The notes under the pieces are model-generated. The model made no database searches. It worked only from the letters and a program-made list of their open reading frames with translations, and was not told the DNA's origin. Below, one piece after another: positions 29,901 to 37,883 of a stretch of DNA of 39,009 bases; positions within the stretch are counted from its first letter, which is position 1, and every line of letters begins with the position of its first letter. Where the stretch lies: positions 1-39,009 of the forward strand of contig JAEKKI010000139.1 in NCBI GenBank assembly GCA_019510485.1. Reading direction: 5' to 3'. Origin of the DNA: Catenulisporales bacterium. GTDB lineage: Bacteria; Actinomycetota; Actinomycetes; Streptomycetales; Catenulisporaceae. The position numbers and the translations under genes are program-made.

Positions 29901-31718
29901 ATGACACGACCGAGACGACCGGTCCCCTCGCCAGGCGGCGTGACTCCGCGGCGCGCGGCCGGGGCGCTGCTCGCCCTCGCCGCGCTGCTCACCTTCGGCC
30001 TGGCCGGTGCCCCGGCCCGGGCCGGGACCGCCCCCGGCGGCGTCACCGCCGCGTTCGCCGAGGCCGCGCATCAGTACGGCGTCCCGGCGCAGGTACTGGA
30101 ATCGGTGTGCTACCTCGAAGGCCGCTTCAGCGCGCACGACGGGCAGCCCAGCGTCGACGGCGGCTACGGCTGCATGCACCTGGTGAAGAGCGACAAGGCC
30201 GACACGCTCGACCAGGCGGCGGCGCTGACCGGCCTGGGCGTCAGCGCCCTGCAACACGACACCGCCGCCAACATCCTGGGCGGCGCGGCCGTGCTGCGGG
30301 CCGAGGCGCTCACGCTGGCGCCGACGCCGCCGGCGTCGGTGGCCGACTGGTACGCGCCGGTCGCCGCCTACAGCCACGCCTCGTCCCGGGCACTGGCCGG
30401 GATGTACGCCGACGCCGCGTTCAAGCTGCTGGCCACCGGGTTCTCCGGCGTCGCCGACGACGGCGAGACCGTGACCGTGGCGCCGCAGGCCGTGGCGCCG
30501 GACAGAGCGAAGCTGGCCGTGGTGCCGGTGAGCCCGGCGGCCGTGCCCTCCGGCTGCGTGCAGGACTCGAACGTCGACTACCCGCAGGCCGTGGACTGCG
30601 TCGTGCCGGCGTCGAAATTCGACTGCAACGTGACGTCGCCGTGCACCTACCTGAGCTCGACCAGGCCGTCGAGCTACGCGATCAACACGATCACCACCCA
30701 CGACATCGAGGGCACCGGACAGGACGCGCTGAACGTCTTCCAGGACCCCGCCAGCGACGTCAGCGCGCACTACATCGTCGATTCCGACGGCACGGTCTAT
30801 CAGGTCATCAGAGAGAAGGACATCGGCTACCACGCGGGGAACTACTACTACAACGAGCACGCGGTCGGCATCGAGCACGCCGGCTTCGACGCGGGCGGCT
30901 ATCAGTGGTACAACGCCACCGAGTACCTGGCCTCGGCCAAGCTGGTGGCGTACCTGCTGAAGAAGTACAAGATCCCGCTGGACCACGCGCACATCACGGC
31001 GCACGGGACCACACCGGCGCCGACCACCGGCTCCGCACCCAACCACGTCGACCCGGGCAAATACTGGCTGTGGGACTACTACTTCGGGCTGATCCACGCG
31101 CAGGGCGTGTCCTATCCGACCGGTAACACCCCCGCCACCGGCCTGTTCCGCATCAACCCGAGCAGCGACCAGCAGCCGCTGGGGCCGAACGGCACCGAGA
31201 CGAGCGCCAACAACAGCTTCTTCACCCTCCACACCGGTCCCAGCACGGCCGACCCGGTCATCCCGGGTGCGCCGGGGGCCGATTCGACCGACGAGACCAC
31301 GAACGTCGAGACCCAGATGCCGTACTACTACCTCGCCCAGAAGGCGGACGAGGCCGGCACCGGGATGCAGATGTACGAGATCTGGTACGGCGAGAACGAC
31401 CGGCTGTCGAACTCCTCGCCCAGCTACTACGCCGACGCCAAACTGGCGTGGGTGGCGGTGCCGGCCGGGTCGGCGGTGCCGGTCCACTCCTACGTGCTGA
31501 GCCTGAAGCCGACCACGAAGAACGGGACGATCAAGATCTACGGCCGGCCGGCCACCAGCTCCACCTACGTCATCGGCACGGCGCCGAGCGGCTCGCAGTG
31601 GGCCGCGCCGAAGTCGGTGTTCGAGGACGGCACCAGCAATCTGTGGTACGGCATCGACTACAACCACCGCGAGGCGTGGGTGCCCGCGACGGAGGTGACG
31701 GTCATCGCGTGGTACTGA
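29901..31718 (+). CDS. secreted transglycosylase-like / N-acetylmuramoyl-L-alanine amidase (second copy)
   Basis: A 605-residue exported paralogue of the 19115 protein with the same domain order. The signal peptide ends at ARA (residue 41). Residues 48-100 are the lysozyme-like part: AFAEAAHQYGVPAQVLESV, then CYLEGRF with candidate Glu73, and DGGYGCMHL. Residues about 258-395 are amidase_2: INTITTHDIEG (His267), SAHYIVDSDGTVYQVI, NEHAVGIEHAGFD, HITAHGT, NHVDPGKYW (His382). The C-terminal 200 residues contain SH3-like strands similar to the other copy (WYGIDYNHREAWVPATEV). Several cysteine pairs suggest disulphides. ATG 29901 fits the signal peptide; the ribosome site GGAG is 14 bases away. 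TATACG at 29878-29883 could be a -10. A terminator follows at 31745. Confidence 0.88.
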   Translation: MTRPRRPVPSPGGVTPRRAAGALLALAALLTFGLAGAPARAGTAPGGVTAAFAEAAHQYGVPAQVLESVCYLEGRFSAHDGQPSVDGGYGCMHLVKSDKADTLDQAAALTGLGVSALQHDTAANILGGAAVLRAEALTLAPTPPASVADWYAPVAAYSHASSRALAGMYADAAFKLLATGFSGVADDGETVTVAPQAVAPDRAKLAVVPVSPAAVPSGCVQDSNVDYPQAVDCVVPASKFDCNVTSPCTYLSSTRPSSYAINTITTHDIEGTGQDALNVFQDPASDVSAHYIVDSDGTVYQVIREKDIGYHAGNYYYNEHAVGIEHAGFDAGGYQWYNATEYLASAKLVAYLLKKYKIPLDHAHITAHGTTPAPTTGSAPNHVDPGKYWLWDYYFGLIHAQGVSYPTGNTPATGLFRINPSSDQQPLGPNGTETSANNSFFTLHTGPSTADPVIPGAPGADSTDETTNVETQMPYYYLAQKADEAGTGMQMYEIWYGENDRLSNSSPSYYADAKLAWVAVPAGSAVPVHSYVLSLKPTTKNGTIKIYGRPATSSTYVIGTAPSGSQWAAPKSVFEDGTSNLWYGIDYNHREAWVPATEVTVIAWY

Positions 31719-31744
31719 TGGCGTCGCCGACGGCTGAATGACAC

Positions 31745-31777
31745 GGCCCGGCGCGGCTTCCCCAGCCGCGCCGGGCC
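31745..31777. terminator. bidirectional terminator
   Basis: GGCCCGGCGCGGCT and AGCCGCGCCGGGCC form a perfect 14-bp stem around TCCCC. It lies between the convergent amidase and small-membrane-protein genes. Confidence 0.85.
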
Positions 31778-31788
31778 ATGCCGACTGA

Positions 31789-32091
31789 TCAGCTGTTGTG
31801 GACGATGCTGTAGATGCCCCAGCCCATGGCGGCCAGCACCACCGCGAAGCAGAGTACCGCCATCAGCGCGCTGAGCAGCCCGGGACGGCCGGAGGACGGT
31901 TCGGTGCCGCCCACGGTTCCCGCCCCCGAGAGCTCTTCCTGAGCCGCCCCGCCCGGAACCGCTTTCCGGGTCCGGGGCGCCAGCGCCCGCAGGCCGACGG
32001 CGAACAGAGCAGGCAGTCCGGCGCCGGCGAGCAGACCGATGACGACGATCTTCCAGAGCGCGTTCAGGTTGATCCAGGAGTGCACGATCAC
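31789..32091 (-). CDS. small membrane protein downstream of pit
   Basis: A 100-residue protein with two predicted helices: IVVIGLLAGAGLPALFAVGL and LLSALMAVLCFAVVLAAMGW. They are separated by a 35-residue basic then Gly/Glu/Ser-rich loop. The first 12 residues are IVHSWINLNALW. No enzymatic motif. GTG 32091 has AAGGAG 4 bases upstream, and GTG 32085 is an alternative with better spacing. It lies 58 bp after the pit gene on the same strand and is probably co-transcribed, so an accessory role in phosphate uptake is possible but unproven. Confidence 0.75.
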   Translation of the reverse strand: MIVHSWINLNALWKIVVIGLLAGAGLPALFAVGLRALAPRTRKAVPGGAAQEELSGAGTVGGTEPSSGRPGLLSALMAVLCFAVVLAAMGWGIYSIVHNS

Positions 32092-32149
32092 CGATCTCCT
32101 TCGGTCCGCGGCCCGGACCCCGGGTTCGGGCGGATTCGGTCCAGCCCGC

Positions 32150-33310
32150 TCACAGCGCCGCTCCGGTCGTGGCCGACAGGGTCGCCGGGGTCACCGAGCC
32201 GGCCCACTCGCTGTTGACGTTGGACGCGGTGACCGCGGTACGGCGCGAGGCCAGGTACAGGGCCGTGACGCAGGCCGCCAGCAGGACGAAGACCGCGGAT
32301 GTGCCGGCCGTTCCGCCGATCACGCGGGTCGCGGCGAACGCCAGCGCGCCGACGATCCCCGCGGCCGGCAGTGTGAGCACCCAGGCCGCCGCCATTCGGC
32401 CCGCGACGGCCCACCGCACCTGGGCACCGGTCTTTCCCACGCCGGAGCCGAGGATCGAACCGGTGGCGACGTGTGTCGTGGACAGCGAGTAGCCGAAGTT
32501 GGCCGAGAGCAGGATCACCGCCGCGGACGCCGATTCCGCGGCCATCCCCTGCGGCGCCTCGATCTCCACCAGGCCCTTGCCCAGGGTTCTGATGACGCGC
32601 CAGCCGCCGGCGAAGGTGCCCAGGCTGATCGCCAGCGCGCAGGAGACGATGACCCACAGCGGGGCCCGCGCGTGGGCGCCGAGTGAGCCGTTGGCGATGA
32701 GCGCCAGGGTGATCACGCCCATGGTCTTCTGCGCGTCGTTGGTGCCGTGCGCGAGCGAGACCATGGAGGCCGACCCGATCTGTCCGATCCGGAAGCCCCG
32801 GACCCGCAGGTCGTCCGGCACACCGCGCATGAGGCGGTAGACGGTGAGGGTGCCGGCGGCCGCCACCAGGCCGGCGATCACCGGCGACAGGACGGCGGGC
32901 AGCACGACCTTGGAGACCAGGCCGTGCCACTGGACCGCGTGGCCGCCGGCCGCGGCCAGCGTCGAGCCGACGATCCCGCCGATCAGCGCGTGCGAGGAAC
33001 TGGAGGGGATGCCCAGGTACCAGGTGCCGAGGTTCCACAGGATGCCGCCGGCGAGGCCGGCGAACACCACCGTGAGCGTCACCAGATGCGTCTGGACCAG
33101 ACCGCCGGCGATCGTCGCCGCGACGCTGAGCGACAGGAAGGCGCCGACCAGATTCAGGATGCTGGAGACGGCGACGGCGATCCGGGGCGGCAGCGCCCCG
33201 GTGGCGATGGAGGTGGCCATCGCGTTGCCGGTGTCATGGAATCCGTTGGTGAAATCGAAGGCCAGTGCTGCGGTCACTACAAGCGCTATCAGGATGCTGT
33301 TGCCGGTCAC
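32150..33310 (-). CDS. pit: low-affinity inorganic phosphate transporter
   Basis: A 386-residue Pit-family (PiT) permease that takes up metal-phosphate by proton symport in the cell membrane. Both family signatures are present: FDFTNGFHDTGNAMATSIATG near the N-terminus (FDFTNGFHD, then TGNAMATSIATG) and SLAHGTNDAQKTMGVI in the middle. IPSSSSHALIGGIVGS and STTHVATGSILGSG are the paired S-S-H/T-T-H loops of the two halves. About ten helices are visible. GTG 33310 places the first helix at the N-terminus; no strong ribosome site is visible. Upstream lies a triple 11-bp PHO-box-like repeat, which suggests PhoP control. Confidence 0.94.
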   Translation of the reverse strand: MTGNSILIALVVTAALAFDFTNGFHDTGNAMATSIATGALPPRIAVAVSSILNLVGAFLSLSVAATIAGGLVQTHLVTLTVVFAGLAGGILWNLGTWYLGIPSSSSHALIGGIVGSTLAAAGGHAVQWHGLVSKVVLPAVLSPVIAGLVAAAGTLTVYRLMRGVPDDLRVRGFRIGQIGSASMVSLAHGTNDAQKTMGVITLALIANGSLGAHARAPLWVIVSCALAISLGTFAGGWRVIRTLGKGLVEIEAPQGMAAESASAAVILLSANFGYSLSTTHVATGSILGSGVGKTGAQVRWAVAGRMAAAWVLTLPAAGIVGALAFAATRVIGGTAGTSAVFVLLAACVTALYLASRRTAVTASNVNSEWAGSVTPATLSATTGAAL

Positions 33311-33368
33311 GGATCGCCGGTAACCCCGCAGATTTGGAGGAAACCCGCTCCGGAGCCCGCGATCCAAC

Positions 33369-33401
33369 GCTCACCTGATGTTCACCGAACGTCGCCCTGA
33401 A
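33369..33401. promoter_or_regulatory. PHO-box-like direct repeats upstream of pit
   Basis: Three consecutive 11-bp units: GCTCACCTGAT, GTTCACCGAAC and GTCGCCCTGAA. The first seven bases of each resemble the Streptomyces PhoP unit GTTCACC. They lie 59-91 bp upstream of the pit start, as expected for response to phosphate limitation. Confidence 0.6.
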
Positions 33402-33459
33402 AGACAACCATTGTTCGAGCCGTGGTTGAGCGACGGGCGTGCGTTCCGTCAGGGCTCTG

Positions 33460-33885
33460 TCAGCCGCGCCGGGTCAGCAGGATCGTCGAGCCGATGTAGA
33501 CGCCGCCGAGCACCGCGCCGAGCGCCGCCCACGTCGACTCACCGGTTCCGCGGACGAGGGAGACGACGTAGCCGCCGCTCAAGACCAGCGCCAGCACGCG
33601 CAGCGTCATGGCGGCGGCCTGCTGGTCGATGGCCTGGCGGCGCTCGTCGGTGGTCTGGCCGCGCAGCACCGCGGCCGCCTCCCAGCGCTTGGAGCCGAAC
33701 ACCAGGACGGCGACGTACGCGATCATGATCGCCAGCGCGGTGACGGCCATCGGCACGTCGTGGCGGGCCAGCAGGATCGCCGGGAACGCGACTCCGAACG
33801 CGAGCCCGAGCGCCGGGACGGCCCAACGCTCGCCCCGGGAGCCGCCGCCGTCTCGGCCTTCGGTGCGCTCAGTCCCGGTCGTCAT
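33460..33885 (-). CDS. four-helix membrane protein paired with XRE regulator
   Basis: A 141-residue membrane protein with about four hydrophobic stretches: VPALGLAFGVAFPAILLA, MAVTALAIMIAYVAVLVFG, TLRVLALVLSGGYVVSL, and STWAALGAVLGGVYIGSTIL. The segment after helix 2 is charged and reads LRGQTTDERRQAIDQQAAAM. The layout resembles DUF2178-type proteins, which commonly accompany small XRE regulators. ATG 33885 overlaps the regulator's end by 17 bp, so the pair is coupled. The frame further upstream is the shadow of the regulator gene. Function unknown. Confidence 0.8.
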   Translation of the reverse strand: MTTGTERTEGRDGGGSRGERWAVPALGLAFGVAFPAILLARHDVPMAVTALAIMIAYVAVLVFGSKRWEAAAVLRGQTTDERRQAIDQQAAAMTLRVLALVLSGGYVVSLVRGTGESTWAALGAVLGGVYIGSTILLTRRG

Positions 33886-34066
33886 GGAACATCTCCTCCA
33901 CAGTGGTGCCGAAAAACCGGGCGATGCGGATGGCCAGCGGCAGCGAGGGATCGTAGCGGCACTGTTCGATCGCGTTGACCGTCTGCCGCGAGACGCCGAG
34001 CGCATGGCCCAGATCCTGCTGCGACAGGCCTTTGGCTTGGCGCAGGGCCCGCATGTCGTTCCGCAC
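33869..34066 (-). CDS. small XRE-family helix-turn-helix regulator
   Basis: A 65-residue protein consisting only of an XRE DNA-binding domain: MRALRQAKGLSQQDLGHALG, then VSRQTVNAIEQCRYDPSLPLAIRIARFFGTTVEEMF. Recognition helix RQTVNAIEQ. It is of the YgzD type that regulates itself and a linked membrane protein. The start is GTG 34066, because TTGACA and TACTTT at 17-bp spacing put the transcription start at the GTG itself (leaderless). Two perfect 11-bp direct repeats flank the -35, a probable autoregulatory operator. It is co-transcribed with the overlapping membrane protein gene. Confidence 0.88.
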   Translation of the reverse strand: MRNDMRALRQAKGLSQQDLGHALGVSRQTVNAIEQCRYDPSLPLAIRIARFFGTTVEEMFHDDRD

Positions 34067-34072
34067 GAATGG

Positions 34073-34101
34073 AAAGTATGCTTTACATCGGGCGGTGTCA
34101 A
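34073..34101 (-). promoter_or_regulatory. leaderless promoter of the XRE gene
   Basis: Consensus TTGACA (34096-34101) and TACTTT (34073-34078) are spaced 17 bp apart on the minus strand. Six bases separate the -10 from GTG 34066, so no ribosome site is present. This is the best sigma-70-type match in the window. Confidence 0.8.
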
Positions 34102-34115
34102 GCCTGCTTTACATC
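34079..34115. promoter_or_regulatory. direct-repeat operator of the XRE regulator
   Basis: TGCTTTACATC occurs at 34079-34089 and again at 34105-34115, 26 bp apart, with the -35 box between. The sequence is AT-rich against its surroundings. It also lies upstream of metH, so it may affect that gene. Confidence 0.65.
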
Positions 34116-34195
34116 TCGGCCCGCACGCTGCACTGGGCCCGCAGCAAGTAGCGGCCACTTCGTGGACACTCCAGGATCCGATATGACCCCCGCAC

Positions 34196-34201
34196 TACAA
34201 T
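34196..34201 (+). promoter_or_regulatory. possible -10 of metH
   Basis: TACAAT lies 50 bases before ATG 34252. No convincing -35 stands at the right distance. The 136-bp gap between the XRE operator and metH shows no recognisable riboswitch. Confidence 0.3.
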
Positions 34202-34251
34202 CGGTCGGGATTGGTCAAGCAAGAGCAGCCGCTCACCCCGGAGGAACCATC

Positions 34252-37200
34252 ATGGCCTCGACCACCTTGTCGTCCCCGCGTCCAGGAAACACCCGCTCAG
34301 CGGCACTGCGCGAAGCTCTCCGGACCAGGGTGGTGGTGGCCGACGGGGCCATGGGGACCATGTTGCAGGCGCAGAATCCCACGTTGGACGACTTCCAGGG
34401 CCACGAGGGCTGTAACGAGATCCTCAACGTGTCGCGGCCCGACATCGTGCGGGCGGTGCACGAGGAGTATTTCCGAGCGGGGGTCGACTGCGTCGAGACC
34501 AACACCTTCGGCGCCAACCACACCAACCTCGGCGACTACGGCATCGCCGACCGCATCTTCGAGCTCTCCGAGGCCGGGGCCCGGCTGGCCCGGGAGGTCG
34601 CCGACGGCTTCAGCACCCCGGACCGGCCGCGCTGGGTGATCGGCTCCATCGGCCCCGGCACCAAGCTGCCCTCGCTCGGGCAGATCGCCTTCACCACCCT
34701 GCGCGACGCCTACCAGGCCGAGGCGGCCGGCCTGATCGCCGGCGGCGCCGACGCGCTGCTGGTGGAGACCAGCCAGGACCTGTTGCAGATCAAGGCCGCG
34801 GTGCACGGCTGCAAGGCGGCGATCGCGGCCGCCGGCGTCGACGTCCTGGTGTGGGCGCAGGGCTCGTTCGAGACCACCGGCACCATGCTGCTCGGCACCG
34901 AGGTCGGCGCGGCGCTGACCGCGCTGGAGTCCCTCGGCATCGAGCAGATCGGCCTGAACTGCTCGACCGGCCCGGCCGAGATGAGCGAGCACATCCGCTA
35001 CCTGTCCAAGCACGCCCGGATCGGCCTGTCCTGCATGCCGAACGCGGGCCTTCCCATCCTCACCTCCGACGGCGCGCACTATCCGCTGACTCCGGAGGAG
35101 CTGGCGGACTGGCAGGAGCGGTTCGTCGAGGAATTCGGCGTCTCGCTGGTCGGCGGCTGCTGCGGCAGCACCCCGGAACACCTGCGGCAGCTCGTCGAGC
35201 GGGTCGGCGGGCGCGAACTGCGCCAGCGCGACCCCAAGCGTGAGGCCGGGGCGTCGTCGCTGTACCAGCACGTCCCCTTCCGCCAGGACATCAGCTACCT
35301 GGCCATCGGCGAGCGCGCCAACACCAACGGCTCCAAGGCGTTCCGCGAGGCGCTGCTGGCGGAGAACTGGGACGCCTGTGTGGAGATCGCGCGCAACCAG
35401 ATCCGCGACGGCGCGCACCTGCTCGACCTGTGCGTCGACTACGTAGGGCGAAACGGGGTCGAGGACATGCGGCAGGTGGCGAGCCGTTTCGCCACCGCCT
35501 CCACGCTCCCTATCGTGCTGGACTCCACCGAGCCGGAGGTGCTGCGCGCCGGGCTGGAGACGCTCGGCGGCCGCGCCGTCATCAACTCCGTGAACTACGA
35601 GGACGGCGATGGCCCCGACTCGCGGTTCGCGCGCATCATGAGCCTGGTCTCCGAGCACGGCGCCGGCGTCATCGCCCTGACCATCGACGAGCAGGGTCAG
35701 GCCCGCACCGCCGAGCACAAGGTGGCGATCGCCGAGCGGCTGATCGAGGACATCACCGGGAACTGGGGCGTGCCGGAGGACTCGATCCTCATCGACTGTC
35801 TGACGTTCACCATCTGTACCGGGCAGGAGGAGTCGCGCCGCGACGGCCTGGAGACCATCGAGGCGATCCGCGAGCTGAAGCGGCGCCACCCGGACGTGCA
35901 GACCACGCTGGGCCTGTCGAACATCTCCTTCGGCCTGAACCCGGCCGCGCGCCAGGTGCTGAACTCGGTGTTCCTGCACGAGTGCGTCGAGGCCGGACTG
36001 GACTCCGCGATCGTGCACGCCTCCAAGATCCTGCCGATCGCGCGCATCCCGGAGGAGCAGCGCAGGGTCGCCCTCGACCTGGTCTACGACCGACGCGCCG
36101 AGGGCTACGACCCGCTGACGAGTCTGCTGGACCTGTTCGAGGGCGTGGACGCCTCCTCGCAGAAGGAGTCGCGGGCCCAGGAGTTGGCCGCGCTGCCGCT
36201 TCAGGAGCGGCTCAAGCGGCGGATCATCGACGGCGAGCGCAAGGGCCTGGAAGCCGACCTGGACGAGGCGCTCACCGAGCGGCCGGCGCTGGAGATCGTC
36301 AACGAGGTGCTGCTGGACGGTATGAAGACGGTCGGCGAGCTGTTCGGCTCCGGGCAGATGCAGCTGCCGTTCGTGCTGCAGAGCGCTGAGACGATGAAGG
36401 CGGCGGTGGCGTACCTGGAGCCGCACATGGAGAAGTCGGACTCCACCGGCAAGGGCACGATCGTGCTGGCCACCGTGAAGGGCGACGTCCACGACATCGG
36501 CAAGAACCTGGTCGACATCATCCTTTCCAACAACGGCTACACCGTGGTCAACCTCGGCATCAAGCAGCCGCTGCAGACCATCCTGGACGCCGCGGAGGAG
36601 CACAACGCCGACGTCGTCGGCATGTCCGGGCTGCTAGTGAAGTCCACGGTGGTGATGAAGGAGAACCTGGAGGAGATGAACACGCGCGGGGTGGCCTCGC
36701 GCTGGCCGGTGCTGCTCGGCGGCGCCGCGCTGACCCGCGCGTTCGTCGAACAGGATCTCGCGGCGCTGTATGACGGCGAGGTGCGCTACGCCCGCGACGC
36801 CTTCGAGGGCCTGCACCTGATGGACGCCGTCGCGGCGATGAAGGCCGGCGTGCCGGGGGCGGCGCTGCCGGCGCTGCGGCCCCGGCGCGTGAAGGCGAGT
36901 GGGCCGCTGCGCGAGATCCCGGAGCAGCCGATCCCGGACCGGTCCGACGTCGCCGTCGACAACCCGATCCCCACGCCGCCGTTCTGGGGCGACCGGCTGG
37001 TCACCGGGGTTCGGCTGGCCGAGTACGCGTCCTACCTCGACGAGCGCGCGCTGTTCCTGGGGCAGTGGGGGCTCAAGCCGGGACGTGGGGCCGGCGGGCG
37101 TACGTATGAGGAGCTGGTGGAGGAGGAAGGGCGGCCGCGGCTGCGGATGTGGCTGGAGCGGCTGCAGACCGAGAACCTGCTGGAAGCGGCGGTCGTCTAC

Positions 37201-37764
37201 GGCTACTTCCCGGCCGTCAGCAAGGGTGACAGCCTGCTGATCCTCGACGAGTCCCGGCACGACGAGCGGATGAGCTTCACCTTCCCGCGCCAGCGGCGCG
37301 ACCGGCACCTGTGCCTGGCGGACTTCTGGCGCCCTCAGGACTCCGGCGAGATCGACGTCGCGCCGTTCCAGCTGGTGACGGTCGGCGCCCGGATCGCCGA
37401 GGCCACCGCGGAGTTGTTCGCCGCCAACTCCTACCGCGAATACATGGAACTGCACGGCCTGTCGGTGCAGCTGGCCGAGGCGCTCGCCGAGTACTGGCAC
37501 GCGCGGGTGCGCGACGAGCTCGGTTTCGGTGCCGAGGATCCGGAATCCACCGAGGGGCTGTTCAAGGTGGAATATCGCGGGTGCCGGTACTCGTTCGGGT
37601 ACCCCGCCTGTCCGGACCTGGAGGACCGCTCGAAGATCGTGGAGCTGCTGAAGCCGGAGCGGATCGGGGTGCGGCTGTCGGAGGAGTTCCAGCTGCACCC
37701 GGAGCAGTCGACGGATGCGATCGTCGCGCATCACCCGGAGGCTTCGTACTTCAACGCGGGGTGA
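34252..37764 (+). CDS. metH: cobalamin-dependent methionine synthase
   Basis: A 1170-residue cytosolic enzyme that transfers the methyl group of methyltetrahydrofolate to homocysteine through cobalamin. Domains in order: homocysteine-binding barrel with zinc ligands Cys237 (GLNCSTG) and Cys303/Cys304 (GGCCGST); pterin-binding barrel (about 335-620; GERANTNGSKAFREAL, then DGAHLLDLCVDYVGR); cap helices (about 650-735); the cobalamin domain with the cobalt ligand His747 in DVHDIGKN; and a C-terminal activation domain (VYGYFPAVSKGDSLLI, YRGCRYSFGYPACPDLEDR). All modules are present at normal length. ATG 34252 follows GGAGG by 7 bases. It is transcribed away from the XRE gene. Confidence 0.97.
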   Translation: MASTTLSSPRPGNTRSAALREALRTRVVVADGAMGTMLQAQNPTLDDFQGHEGCNEILNVSRPDIVRAVHEEYFRAGVDCVETNTFGANHTNLGDYGIADRIFELSEAGARLAREVADGFSTPDRPRWVIGSIGPGTKLPSLGQIAFTTLRDAYQAEAAGLIAGGADALLVETSQDLLQIKAAVHGCKAAIAAAGVDVLVWAQGSFETTGTMLLGTEVGAALTALESLGIEQIGLNCSTGPAEMSEHIRYLSKHARIGLSCMPNAGLPILTSDGAHYPLTPEELADWQERFVEEFGVSLVGGCCGSTPEHLRQLVERVGGRELRQRDPKREAGASSLYQHVPFRQDISYLAIGERANTNGSKAFREALLAENWDACVEIARNQIRDGAHLLDLCVDYVGRNGVEDMRQVASRFATASTLPIVLDSTEPEVLRAGLETLGGRAVINSVNYEDGDGPDSRFARIMSLVSEHGAGVIALTIDEQGQARTAEHKVAIAERLIEDITGNWGVPEDSILIDCLTFTICTGQEESRRDGLETIEAIRELKRRHPDVQTTLGLSNISFGLNPAARQVLNSVFLHECVEAGLDSAIVHASKILPIARIPEEQRRVALDLVYDRRAEGYDPLTSLLDLFEGVDASSQKESRAQELAALPLQERLKRRIIDGERKGLEADLDEALTERPALEIVNEVLLDGMKTVGELFGSGQMQLPFVLQSAETMKAAVAYLEPHMEKSDSTGKGTIVLATVKGDVHDIGKNLVDIILSNNGYTVVNLGIKQPLQTILDAAEEHNADVVGMSGLLVKSTVVMKENLEEMNTRGVASRWPVLLGGAALTRAFVEQDLAALYDGEVRYARDAFEGLHLMDAVAAMKAGVPGAALPALRPRRVKASGPLREIPEQPIPDRSDVAVDNPIPTPPFWGDRLVTGVRLAEYASYLDERALFLGQWGLKPGRGAGGRTYEELVEEEGRPRLRMWLERLQTENLLEAAVVYGYFPAVSKGDSLLILDESRHDERMSFTFPRQRRDRHLCLADFWRPQDSGEIDVAPFQLVTVGARIAEATAELFAANSYREYMELHGLSVQLAEALAEYWHARVRDELGFGAEDPESTEGLFKVEYRGCRYSFGYPACPDLEDRSKIVELLKPERIGVRLSEEFQLHPEQSTDAIVAHHPEASYFNAG

Positions 37765-37832
37765 TGTTAGCCGTACGTTCTTAGCTTCCTTCGAAACTTC
37801 TCGGTGCGGTCGGCAACCTTTCCGGTCTGCCG

Positions 37833-37849
37833 GACCACTGGAGGTGGTC
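37833..37849. terminator. hairpin after metH
   Basis: GACCAC and GTGGTC pair around TGGAG, with additional imperfect pairing outside. It lies 68 bases after the metH stop and 35 bases before the next start. Confidence 0.45.
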
Positions 37850-37883
37850 GGACCGACTGACATGATCGAAGGAGAGCTCTGGT

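Noticed and set aside
29877..31667. A 596-codon minus-strand frame opposite the second amidase
   Set aside because: No domain features. The plus-strand protein has intact amidase motifs.
34116..34251. A cobalamin riboswitch upstream of metH
   Set aside because: The gap is only 136 bp and lacks a recognisable B12 box or the expected multi-stem core.
34297..36603. A 768-codon minus-strand frame opposite metH
   Set aside because: High-GC antisense shadow of a strongly recognised metH frame.
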